Source: Clostridia bacterium | GTDB taxonomy: Bacteria > Bacillota > Clostridia > Christensenellales > Borkfalkiaceae | Reading direction: 5' to 3' | Assembly: GCA_017646945.1 (NCBI GenBank) | Contig: JAGCLN010000029.1 | Coordinates: 1-5,474 of the forward strand | DNA: 5,474 nt | Shown here: positions 1 to 5,407 of the stretch, piece by piece | Position numbering within the stretch: position 1 is the first letter of the stretch | How the letters are laid out: each line of letters opens with the position of its first letter | Notes under the pieces: model-generated | What the model saw: only the letters and a program-made list of their open reading frames with translations | Database searches by the model: none | Told to the model about the DNA's origin: nothing | Program-made: the position numbers and the translations under genes

Positions 1-8
1 AAAAACAT
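1..8 (-). CDS. Possible first codons of the next gene in the rplU operon (prp/ysxB expected), cut by the window edge
   Basis: Read leftward, an ATG lies at 8-6, eight bases beyond the rplU stop codon, followed by TTT and then the window edge. AAAGG, complementary to bases 21-25, could act as a ribosome binding site, but its 12-base distance to the ATG is long. In Firmicutes the usual order is rplU, prp (the cysteine protease that trims L27, also called ysxB), then rpmA, so prp is the expected occupant. That identity rests on known gene order only; two and a half codons cannot identify a protein. Confidence 0.25.
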
Positions 9-16
9 AATAATTA

Positions 17-325
17 TTATCCTTTAGCAATGTCAGTAATCTTAACAGCGGTAAAGGGCTGTCTGTGACCATGCTTCTTTCTAATGTTCTTCTTCTCTTT
101 GTACTTGAACACGATGATTTTTTTCATCTTGTCTTGAGCGAGAACTTCACCGGTTACTTTGAACGCCTTTGCGTCCTTGCCTACTTTTACACTTTTGCCG
201 TCGGTAACGAAGATTGCTTCAAATTCAACGTTAGCGCCAACTTCAGCATCAAGCTTTTCAAACTTAACGGTATCGCCTACCGCAACTTTGTATTGCTTTG
301 AGCCGTTTTCGATAATTGCGTACAT
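17..325 (-). CDS. rplU: 50S ribosomal protein L21
   Basis: Ribosomal protein L21 of the large subunit, which binds 23S rRNA. The 102-residue product has the normal family length and is complete. It opens with MYAIIENGSKQYKV, the standard L21 start, and residues 74-92 form the basic RNA-binding signature (KYKEKKNIRKKHGHRQPFT) that identifies the family. The start ATG at 325-323 is preceded by AGGAGG (complement of 333-338) at 7 bases. Transcription comes from a strong promoter at 410-438 through a leader RNA that probably gives ribosomal-protein feedback control. In Firmicutes rplU is followed by prp and rpmA; the window ends before these can be seen, and no terminator lies in the 16 bases after the stop, consistent with an operon continuing leftward. 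Identification is secure. Confidence 0.98.
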   Translation of the reverse strand: MYAIIENGSKQYKVAVGDTVKFEKLDAEVGANVEFEAIFVTDGKSVKVGKDAKAFKVTGEVLAQDKMKKIIVFKYKEKKNIRKKHGHRQPFTAVKITDIAKG

Positions 326-330
326 ATTAG

Positions 331-405
331 TACCTCCTGTCTAATCTCGCCGAATTTAAAGGCGGTGAATACTCACACTTCTGGTGCCTTTCCCGAGCGG
401 TTCCT
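331..405 (-). ncRNA. L21 leader (ribosomal protein leader RNA, 5' UTR of rplU)
   Basis: The roughly 75-base untranslated leader lies between the rplU promoter and its ribosome binding site. Its 5' part (GGCAGGAACCGCUCGGGAAA, complement of 389-408) looks like the L21 leader family of Firmicutes as I recall it; this is recognition from memory, not a covariance-model hit. Visible structure on the RNA: GUGA (373-376) pairs with UCAC (365-368) over a GUAU loop, and the flanking GGC (386-388) can pair with GCC (361-363). The same 361-364 bases can pair instead with GGCG at 348-351 over a 9-base loop, so two mutually exclusive folds are possible near the ribosome binding site. Presumed role: binding of L21 to repress its own operon. 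Confidence 0.8.
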
Positions 406-409
406 GCCT

Positions 410-438
410 ATGATACAATTTTTTTGATTTTTTGTCAA
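410..438 (-). promoter_or_regulatory. Strong sigma-A promoter of rplU
   Basis: Reading leftward, a perfect -35 TTGACA (complement of 433-438), a 17-base spacer rich in A, and a -10 TATCAT (complement of 410-415). The expected transcription start is near 402-404, so the transcript begins at the conserved GGAACC part of the leader. A near-consensus promoter fits a ribosomal protein operon. Confidence 0.9.
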
Positions 439-495
439 CTATTTTTACATACATTTTATTTTATTGCACATTACGTTTATAAGGGGGAAATTTAA

Positions 496-930
496 ATGGA
501 AAATTGCAATCTTGACTTTGTTAACGAAGTGTATAGAAACGTTAGCGTTGCCCTTCTTTCAATCAATGACGTTACCGACAGCGTTGCCGATAGCGAACTT
601 AAAAACGAACTTCGTTCGGAATATGAAAAATACCAAGAATTTTCAAACGATATCAAAGATTTTATGAGAGAAAAAGGCTACGAAATTAAAGACGTTTCCA
701 AAATGAAAAAATTTATGATGTGGTCGGCTATTAAAATGAATACGGCTATGGACGACAGCAAGTCGCACGTTGCCGAAATTATGATTAAAGGCACGGTTAT
801 GGGCATAACCGAACTCAACAAGATTTTAAACGATAGCGCCTCAGTTAACGATGAAAAAGCAAAAGATTTTGCCAAGCGATTACTTTCACTTCAAGAAGAA
901 TTTGAAGAAAACTTGAAAAGGTTTTTATAA
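496..930 (+). CDS. Uncharacterised small helical-bundle protein (possibly ferritin-like)
   Basis: A complete 144-residue protein of unknown function. The start ATG has AAGGGGG (481-487) 8 bases upstream. The sequence is almost free of proline and glycine and reads as four long amphipathic helices, roughly residues 5-33, 35-61, 66-108 and 117-143; it has no signal peptide or membrane segment, so it should be cytosolic. The stretch HVAEIMIKGTVMGITELNKI (91-110) resembles the core helix of small clostridial proteins that, as I recall, are labelled ferritin-like or DUF2383-like. A metal site is not evident: only His91 and scattered Glu and Asp are present, and no clear E...ExxH pattern is seen. 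It is transcribed away from rplU; no convincing promoter could be placed in the AT-rich 440-480 region. The hairpin at 935-958 ends it. The gene is likely real; function is unassigned. Confidence 0.85.
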   Translation: MENCNLDFVNEVYRNVSVALLSINDVTDSVADSELKNELRSEYEKYQEFSNDIKDFMREKGYEIKDVSKMKKFMMWSAIKMNTAMDDSKSHVAEIMIKGTVMGITELNKILNDSASVNDEKAKDFAKRLLSLQEEFEENLKRFL

Positions 931-934
931 AACG

Positions 935-958
935 AAAACGCTCCAAAAGGAGCGTTTT
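935..958. terminator. Bidirectional intrinsic terminator shared by two converging genes
   Basis: CGCTCC (939-944) and GGAGCG (949-954) form a 6-bp stem over an AAAA loop, extended by AAAA (935-938) against TTTT (955-958). The T run at 955-960 serves the rightward 144-residue gene, which ends 4 bases upstream at 930. On the other strand the same stem is followed by TTTTCGTTTT and serves the leftward DUF1846 gene, whose stop codon (961-959) abuts the hairpin. One element probably terminates both. Confidence 0.88.
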
Positions 959-2434
959 TTATTTTACGGGTTTTTCTTCGTAAACGGGCGTTGAAGTTAA
1001 TACTATGCCGAGTTTTCTAAGCATTTTTACGTCAATATGCGGTAAGAGAACGGACGAGTGCATCTGCGCCCCGTTTAAAAGGGGAAGTTTACTAATTGCG
1101 CGTTGAGCATACTTATTCGTGTAAGACGAAGAAGATAACGCAATAAGCATTTCGTCAATATGAAGCCTTGGCGTTACGGAAGATAAATACTTGACTTTAA
1201 GTTCGGTAATCGGCACTATTCTTTCGGGAAGAAGCAAGTTTTCCTCATCGGGAATATCGGCTAAATATTTTAAAGCGTTTATAAGCATCGCGCTTTGGCT
1301 TTCTAAAATATCGCTCGTTTTACCAGTTATATAAGTGCCGTCTGCAAGTTCGATTGCCGAACAGGGAACTTTGGTTTTTTCTTGCTTTTTCAAGCAGACG
1401 TTATAAACTTCTCTATCTTCGATAGAAATATTTAAACCTTGCATTAAGTGGAAAATCTTTTCAGATTCGTCAGGGTCAAGGTTGTTTCTTCTTTCGTTTT
1501 CAAGCGCTTTGAAATAACGGCGAATAATCTCTTGCTTGGACGCGTTTTGACAAACTTCATCATCGCAAATTGCAAAGCCCGCCATATTTACGCCCATATC
1601 CGTTGGCGACTTGTAGGGGGATACGCCCATAAGTTTTTCAAACAAGGCGTTAAGTACGGGGAAAATTTCCACGTCACGATTATAATTCACCGTCGTAACG
1701 CCGTACGCAGATAAGTGCCAAGGGTCAATCATATTCACGTCGTTAAGGTCGGCGGTTGCCGCTTCGTAAGCAACGTTTACGGGGTGCTTTAAAGGCAAGT
1801 TCCAAATGGGGAAAGTTTCATACTTAGCGTATCCCGATTTAATACCGCGCTTTAAGTCGTGATAAATGTTTGATAAACAGGTTGCCATTTTACCGCTACC
1901 GGGACCGGGCGCGGTTACTACCACTAAGTTTCTCGTAGTTTCAATATAATCGTTCTTACCGTAACCGTCGTCACTAATAATATGCGGAACGTTTGAAGGA
2001 TAACCGTTTATGATATAGTGGCGGTAAACTTTAAGCCCCATTTTTTCAAGGCGCTTTTTAAAGCGAAGCGCAGGTTCGTTAGATTTATCGAATTTAGAAA
2101 GCACTACGCTTTGAATAAACAAACCGTATCTTTTGAAAATGCCGATAAGCCTAATAACGTCTTGATCGTAGGTGATGCCAAGGTCTGAACGAACTTTGTT
2201 CTTTTGAATATCTAACGCGTTGATAACGATAACGATTTCAGCATTGTCTTTAAGTTTTGACAACATTTTAATCTTATTGTCAGGAGCAAAGCCCGGAAGA
2301 ACGCGCGCCGCGTGATTATCGTCAAACAACTTTCCACCGAATTCAAGGTATAACTTTCCGCCGAACTCGTTGATGCGTTCGGTTATCTTTTCAGATTGCA
2401 TTTGAAGATATTTTTCACTATCAAACCCGACCAT
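959..2434 (-). CDS. UPF0371/DUF1846 family protein
   Basis: A complete 491-residue cytosolic protein of the UPF0371 (DUF1846) family, close to the usual length of about 500. Recognisable family blocks in order: FGGKLYLEFGGKLFDDNHAA (25-44), then RVLPGF (44-49); FGITYD-type block DLGITYDQD (84-92); the P-loop-like TAPGPGSGKMATCLS (174-188) with Lys182; YETFPIWNLPLKHPVN (205-220); EAATADL (224-230); SPTDMGVN (276-283); and KQEIIRRYF (300-308). The glycine-rich PGPGSGK loop suggests nucleotide or phosphate binding, but no biochemical role is established that I know of. The start is set by AAAGGAG (complement of 2441-2447), 6 bases upstream of ATG, and by a good promoter at 2464-2492. It is a single-gene unit, divergent from mrp. 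Family assignment is firm; function is open. Confidence 0.95.
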   Translation of the reverse strand: MVGFDSEKYLQMQSEKITERINEFGGKLYLEFGGKLFDDNHAARVLPGFAPDNKIKMLSKLKDNAEIVIVINALDIQKNKVRSDLGITYDQDVIRLIGIFKRYGLFIQSVVLSKFDKSNEPALRFKKRLEKMGLKVYRHYIINGYPSNVPHIISDDGYGKNDYIETTRNLVVVTAPGPGSGKMATCLSNIYHDLKRGIKSGYAKYETFPIWNLPLKHPVNVAYEAATADLNDVNMIDPWHLSAYGVTTVNYNRDVEIFPVLNALFEKLMGVSPYKSPTDMGVNMAGFAICDDEVCQNASKQEIIRRYFKALENERRNNLDPDESEKIFHLMQGLNISIEDREVYNVCLKKQEKTKVPCSAIELADGTYITGKTSDILESQSAMLINALKYLADIPDEENLLLPERIVPITELKVKYLSSVTPRLHIDEMLIALSSSSYTNKYAQRAISKLPLLNGAQMHSSVLLPHIDVKMLRKLGIVLTSTPVYEEKPVK

Positions 2435-2463
2435 AATTTACTCCTTTAGTAAAACACCTAATC

Positions 2464-2492
2464 ATTATACCACACTTAAAAATTAAAATCAA
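2464..2492 (-). promoter_or_regulatory. Extended -10 promoter of the DUF1846 gene
   Basis: Leftward -35 TTGATT (complement of 2487-2492), 17-base spacer, and perfect -10 TATAAT (complement of 2464-2469) preceded by TGG, which gives an extended -10 (TGnTATAAT). The implied leader is only about 23 bases, just enough for the ribosome binding site. Confidence 0.88.
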
Positions 2493-2510
2493 CGGCAAGC
2501 GCGCAAAATG

Positions 2511-2539
2511 TTTACTTTATTAAAAAATAGGTATATAAT
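2511..2539 (+). promoter_or_regulatory. Promoter of the mrp-yqeY operon
   Basis: -35 TTTACT (2511-2516), 17-base spacer, -10 TATAAT (2534-2539). Its -35 lies 18 bases from the -35 of the divergent DUF1846 promoter, so a protein bound between could affect both. The early leader contains a small hairpin, TTTCC (2554-2558) with GGAAA (2565-2569) over six bases, of uncertain meaning. Confidence 0.8.
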
Positions 2540-2592
2540 AAAAACAAACGACGTTTCCGTTTTTGGAAAAGTTAACTTGAAAGGTGCTAAAT

Positions 2593-3411
2593 ATGAGTAG
2601 TTGTTCGCATAATTGCAGTTCTTGCTCAAAAGATTGCAAGGATAGAAATCAGTTTGAATTACAAGCAAAAGAAGGTACTTCTTTTAAAAAGATTATCGCG
2701 GTAATGAGCGGTAAAGGTGGCGTGGGTAAATCACTCGTTACAAGTATGCTTGCGGTAAACGCTAAAAAACGCGGGCTCGATACCGCCGTTCTCGATGCCG
2801 ATATTACCGGCCCGTCTATCCCCAAAGCGTTTGGGGTTGACAGTTTGAGAGCGCAAGGTAGCGAACAAGGTTTATACCCCGTTTACTCTAACGGCGGTGT
2901 GAAAGTTATGTCTATCAACCTTTTACTCGAAGAACCGTCTATGCCGGTAGTTTGGCGCGGCCCTGTTATTTCGGGCGTGGTTAAACAGTTTTATACGGAC
3001 GTTTTGTGGGGCGAAACGGATATAATGTTTATAGATATGCCACCGGGAACAGGCGACGTTCCACTCACCGTTTTCCAAAGTTTTAAAGTGGACGGCATAA
3101 TCGTTGTTACCACCCCGCAAGACCTTGTTTCAATGATAGTTGAAAAATCGGTTAAGATGGCTAATATGATGAACGTGCCTATTCTTGGCGTGGTTGAGAA
3201 TATGAGTTACGCAAAATGCCCTACTTGTGGCGAGGAACTCTACGTTTTCGGCAAGGGCAAAACGGAAGCAGTTGCTAAGGAATACGGCTTGAAAGTGCTT
3301 GCAAAACTTCCTATCAACCCAGAAGTTACAACGCTTGTTGACGGCGGTAAGGTTGAAGACGTTGACGTTTCGGTGATGGACACCGCATTAAATACTATAA
3401 TGGAGAAATAA
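2593..3411 (+). CDS. mrp: Mrp/NBP35 family P-loop ATPase (iron-sulfur cluster carrier)
   Basis: A 272-residue ATPase of the Mrp/Nbp35/ApbC group, which bind and transfer iron-sulfur clusters to target enzymes in the cytosol. Seen in order: a cysteine cluster C4-x3-C8-x2-C11-x3-C15; the deviant Walker A GKGGVGKS (40-47) with its signature Lys41; DADITGPS (68-75); WRGP (121-124); Walker B FIDMPPGTGD (146-155); and the C-terminal CPTC (209-212), the CxxC that bridges a cluster between two subunits. The short N-terminal cysteine motif is typical of clostridial members and may hold a second cluster. I start at ATG 2593, with AAAGGTG (2580-2586) 6 bases before it; a GTG in frame at 2584 lies inside that ribosome binding site and is rejected as a start. 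First gene of an operon with yqeY. Family is certain; its client proteins are unknown. Confidence 0.96.
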   Translation: MSSCSHNCSSCSKDCKDRNQFELQAKEGTSFKKIIAVMSGKGGVGKSLVTSMLAVNAKKRGLDTAVLDADITGPSIPKAFGVDSLRAQGSEQGLYPVYSNGGVKVMSINLLLEEPSMPVVWRGPVISGVVKQFYTDVLWGETDIMFIDMPPGTGDVPLTVFQSFKVDGIIVVTTPQDLVSMIVEKSVKMANMMNVPILGVVENMSYAKCPTCGEELYVFGKGKTEAVAKEYGLKVLAKLPINPEVTTLVDGGKVEDVDVSVMDTALNTIMEK

Positions 3412-3413
3412 TT

Positions 3414-3836
3414 ATGACGCTTGAACAATTTAAAAAAGAAAAAATCGAAGCAATGAAGTTAAAGGATAAGGATAGAGTTTCCGCCCTTAACGTAATAATC
3501 ACTAAGGCTATGGCGCTCACTATTGAAAAGCGCGCGGTAGGTCAAGAACTTTTAGAAAGCGATATCGACACTCTTCTTCAAAAGGCGGAAAAAGAACTTT
3601 CCGAAGAAAGAGAAGGATTTATCAAGGCTGGTAGAGAAGAAAACGTTGTATCTCTTACCAACCAAATAGAAGTAATTAAACAATACCTTCCCAAACTTTT
3701 AAGCGCGGAAGAAATCAAGGCGATAATCGATAGCCTTGAAGACAAATCGATTCCGTCGGTTATGAAATACTTTAAACAAAATTATCAAGGCAAGGCTGAT
3801 ATGCGCCTTGTAAACACTATTGCTCAAGGTAAATAA
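3414..3836 (+). CDS. yqeY: GatB/YqeY domain-containing protein
   Basis: A 140-residue all-helical protein of the YqeY family, near the usual length of about 148. The fold matches the tail domain of GatB, the tRNA-dependent amidotransferase subunit, so tRNA binding is plausible, but the stand-alone role is not settled. Supporting blocks: EAMKLKDKDRVSALNVI (12-28), the long helix with EKELSEEREGFIKAGREE (59-76), IEVIKQYLPKLLSAEEI (85-101), and GKADMRLVNTIAQ (126-138), all in family order. The ATG follows the mrp stop by 2 bases, and its ribosome binding site (GGAG, 3402-3405) lies inside the mrp coding region, so the two are co-transcribed and probably translationally coupled. A strong terminator follows at 3849. 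Confidence 0.94.
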   Translation: MTLEQFKKEKIEAMKLKDKDRVSALNVIITKAMALTIEKRAVGQELLESDIDTLLQKAEKELSEEREGFIKAGREENVVSLTNQIEVIKQYLPKLLSAEEIKAIIDSLEDKSIPSVMKYFKQNYQGKADMRLVNTIAQGK

Positions 3837-3848
3837 CGGTTAATTTTG

Positions 3849-3880
3849 AACGCAAAGCCGAGTATGGCTTTGCGTTTTTT
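3849..3880 (+). terminator. Strong intrinsic terminator of mrp-yqeY
   Basis: AACGCAAAGCC (3849-3859) pairs perfectly with GGCTTTGCGTT (3866-3876) over the loop GAGTAT, and T residues run from 3875 to 3880. An 11-bp stem with a T tract 12 bases after the yqeY stop codon is a clear rho-independent terminator. Confidence 0.95.
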
Positions 3881-3901
3881 CGCCTTAAAGGGCGGTTTTT
3901 T
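3881..3901 (+). terminator. Second, weaker hairpin with T tract in tandem
   Basis: CGCC (3881-3884) pairs with GGCG (3891-3894) over TTAAAG, and six T residues follow at 3896-3901. It starts directly after the first terminator's T tract and could act as a backup. The stem is only 4 bp, so activity is less sure. Confidence 0.5.
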
Positions 3902-3910
3902 GAAAAAACC
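3894..3910. repeat. Perfect 17-base palindrome between terminator and promoter
   Basis: GGTTTTTTGAAAAAACC is an exact inverted repeat around G3902. It uses the T tract of the second hairpin as its left arm and ends one base before the -35 of the next promoter. It could act as an operator, an AT-rich upstream promoter element, or a terminator stem for leftward transcripts. The symmetry is seen directly; the role is inference. Confidence 0.5.
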
Positions 3911-3911
3911 C

Positions 3912-3940
3912 TTGATATTTTTTGAAAATTAATATATAAT
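3912..3940 (+). promoter_or_regulatory. Promoter of the 325-residue protein gene
   Basis: -35 TTGATA (3912-3917), exact 17-base spacer, -10 TATAAT (3935-3940). Near consensus and AT-rich, so probably strong. The ribosome binding site AGAGGTG (3961-3967) follows, 5 bases before the ATG at 3973. Confidence 0.9.
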
Positions 3941-3972
3941 AACATTGTATTAACCAAAATAGAGGTGATATT

Positions 3973-4950
3973 ATGGCAATTAACAATAACAACGGCGTTT
4001 TAGAAGACGTTTTATTTGCAAACCAAAATTCCGATATTGATACCGAAGTGTTATTTAAACCCACTCCCGTTCAAACGGAAACTTTAAACTTTATGGAACC
4101 CATCGCACCCGCTCCCACGGTTTCCGCTCAAAGCGGTATTGAAGACCTTGGCGCTATGGGTACGCCTGACGTGATGGAAGAAGCGTTATTCGCATCTTCA
4201 CCGATTCCCACTTCAGCAATCGAATCTATCGAACCCGTTTCGCCTATCGAAGCGCTTGAAGATATTTCTACCGAACCTTTATTCGACCACCACTCTGACG
4301 AAGGCACGGTTTTAGAAACCCCGCGTGAAGTTGTGGAAGAACTCGTTCTTCAAGAAGAAGACCTTGCTTTCGTTGAACCTATCAAACCCGACTTCGTTTC
4401 GGAAGAAGTATTGTTTAGCGAAGAAGACAACGCTGAAATTAACGTTGCAGACGCGCCAAGCGTTATTAGTGACGAACTTTCCGCATTAGCAGTTGCGCCT
4501 GCAATTCAAAAGCCCAAGTATATTGAAAAGAACTTTGCTCAAAAACTTTTAGAAGCCGATTACGAAATTATTAAGCGTTACGACGAACTTAAAAATTATA
4601 TGCTTACTTTCAAGGGCGTAAAATCAAGAGTTTCTAACGACTTTGATAGTTTCAATATGGGTAGAACTCAACTTATCAAACTCGGCTACTCTACTAAGTC
4701 GTTAAAACTTTTCTTGAACTTAGATTTTGCGAGCGTTGAACCCCGCCTTAAATGTAGGGACGCATCACACAAGAAAGCGTACGCAGAAGTTCCCGTATTT
4801 TTAAGAATAAAATCTCCGCGCGCTATGAGAAACGCTAAGTTCCTTATCAACCAAGTTGTTGAAAAGTACGCTCTTAAAGAAAACCCCAAAGCTACCTACG
4901 TTGATAGCGTTAAGATTTTAAGAGAAAAGGCTAAAACTTACGATAACTAA
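3973..4950 (+). CDS. Uncharacterised two-part protein: acidic repeat-motif region plus basic C-terminal domain
   Basis: A complete 325-residue protein I cannot assign to a named family. Residues 1-175 are acidic, rich in Glu, Asp, Pro, Ala and Ser, and probably disordered. Short motifs recur there: L-F preceded by Glu (EDVLF 11-15, TEVLF 24-28, EEALF 69-73, TEPLF 100-104, EEVLF 144-148), and MEPIAP (41-46), IEPVSP (86-91), VEPIKP (134-139). Residues 183-323 are basic and look folded: a helical start (EKNFAQKLLEADYEIIKRYDEL spans 185-206), the block LTFKGVKSRVSNDFDSFNMG (211-230), strand-like LKLFLNLDFASVEPRLK (244-260), KKAYAEVPVFLRIKSPRA (267-284), and a final helix. I believe similar C-terminal domains occur in other clostridial hypothetical proteins, but this is memory only. 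No signal peptide or membrane span is visible. It has its own promoter and no strong terminator after it. The opposite charge of the two halves would allow self-interaction or partner docking; function is unknown. Confidence 0.88.
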   Translation: MAINNNNGVLEDVLFANQNSDIDTEVLFKPTPVQTETLNFMEPIAPAPTVSAQSGIEDLGAMGTPDVMEEALFASSPIPTSAIESIEPVSPIEALEDISTEPLFDHHSDEGTVLETPREVVEELVLQEEDLAFVEPIKPDFVSEEVLFSEEDNAEINVADAPSVISDELSALAVAPAIQKPKYIEKNFAQKLLEADYEIIKRYDELKNYMLTFKGVKSRVSNDFDSFNMGRTQLIKLGYSTKSLKLFLNLDFASVEPRLKCRDASHKKAYAEVPVFLRIKSPRAMRNAKFLINQVVEKYALKENPKATYVDSVKILREKAKTYDN

Positions 4951-4956
4951 AAAATA

Positions 4957-4985
4957 TTATCGCTAAAAAAAGCGTTTAATATAAT
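4957..4985 (+). promoter_or_regulatory. Possible promoter of the small membrane protein gene
   Basis: A perfect TATAAT (4980-4985) lies 27 bases before the ATG at 5012. The -35 position at a 17-base distance (4957-4962, TTATCG) is poor. The gene may be transcribed from here, by read-through from the upstream gene, or both; the small CGCT/AGCG inverted repeat at 4961-4974 is too short and lacks a T tract, so it would not stop read-through. Confidence 0.45.
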
Positions 4986-5011
4986 AAGATAATAATCAAA
5001 GGAGAATTATT

Positions 5012-5239
5012 ATGGACGATAAAAGACTTATTCGTTTCTTACTCACTTTCTGCTTAGGTTTCATCGGTAGTTATATTATTAACCACTCCGAATATAAGCC
5101 TGAGGGATACACTTCAAGAACTATGGAATACTTTGTTCTCTCAATTATTACGTTTGGCATCTATGGTTTAGTAGCAGCTGTATGCAACTTAACTTTCGAC
5201 CCAAGCAAAGAAAGCAACATCGGTTACAAGAAAGACTAA
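5012..5239 (+). CDS. Small membrane protein with two predicted transmembrane helices (TM2-like)
   Basis: A complete 75-residue protein. AAAGGAG (4998-5004) lies 7 bases before the ATG, an excellent ribosome binding site. Two hydrophobic segments are visible, about residues 6-24 (LIRFLLTFCLGFIGSYIIN) and 39-60 (EYFVLSIITFGIYGLVAAVC), joined by a short polar loop. The N-terminal MDDKR and C-terminal GYKKD are polar. The glycine-containing patterns FCLGFIGSY and ITFGIYGLV recall TM2-type domains, which have a similar two-helix hairpin, but the tyrosine and histidine signature of TM2 is not complete. The C-terminal NLTFDPSKESNIGYKKD looks conserved in style and may be functional. Function is unknown. 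The gene lies 61 bases after the 325-residue gene, possibly in one operon, and ends at a strong terminator. Confidence 0.88.
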   Translation: MDDKRLIRFLLTFCLGFIGSYIINHSEYKPEGYTSRTMEYFVLSIITFGIYGLVAAVCNLTFDPSKESNIGYKKD

Positions 5240-5251
5240 TTTAATAAAAAG

Positions 5252-5278
5252 AGCGCGGTTTTAAAACCGCGCTTTTTT
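5252..5278. terminator. Strong palindromic terminator after the small membrane protein gene
   Basis: Bases 5252-5273 form a perfect 22-base palindrome: AGCGCGG on the left arm, CCGCGCT on the right, with TTTTAAAA in the centre that can pair partly or form the loop. Six T residues follow (5273-5278), 13 bases after the stop codon. On the other strand the stem is followed by CTTTTTATTAAA, so it could also end leftward transcripts. Confidence 0.92.
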
Positions 5279-5324
5279 ATTTTGTTTTGATTTGTTTTTA
5301 AACTCAAAGTATTTTCAACGAGAG

Positions 5325-5386
5325 ATTTTAAGACGTTAGTTGCAAGTATATCAAGGCTCGCGAAGGGTTTTGGATGAGTTAGACCT
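5325..5386. repeat. Degenerate non-coding repeat, copy 1
   Basis: The unit has three conserved islands: ATTTTAAGACGTTAG (5325-5339), CAAGGCTCG (5352-5360) and TAGACCT (5380-5386). All three recur in copy 2 at the same offsets, within one base, while the bases between them differ. Neither strand carries a plausible gene here. Together with copy 2 this fills most of the gene-free 5281-5474 stretch; the rest of that stretch, an AT-rich lead-in at 5281-5324 and GACC/GGTC hairpin-capable bases at 5382-5394, shows nothing else recognisable. Confidence 0.7.
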
Positions 5387-5407
5387 TGCTGGTCAGTTTG
5401 ATTGAAT

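Noticed and set aside
65..344. Rightward open frames opposite rplU
   Set aside because: They are antisense shadows of the secure rplU gene and its leader, without their own initiation signals.
424..451. Promoter for the 144-residue gene (TTGATT with TACATA)
   Set aside because: The -10 candidate matches consensus at only three positions with a 16-base spacer; no alternative is better, so none is annotated.
1448..1714. Rightward 88-codon open frame
   Set aside because: It lies wholly inside the DUF1846 gene on the opposite strand, has no ribosome binding site and no recognisable protein features.
2584..2592. Earlier GTG start for mrp, adding three residues
   Set aside because: The GTG is part of the AAAGGTG ribosome binding site itself, nothing suitable lies upstream of it, and ATG at 2593 has correct 6-base spacing.
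2923..3120. Leftward 65-codon open frame inside mrp
   Set aside because: Antisense to conserved Mrp motifs, low-quality composition, no start signal.
4961..4974. CGCT/AGCG hairpin after the 325-residue gene as a terminator
   Set aside because: The stem is 4 bp and is followed by TTTAATATAATA rather than a T tract; it overlaps a likely -10 element.
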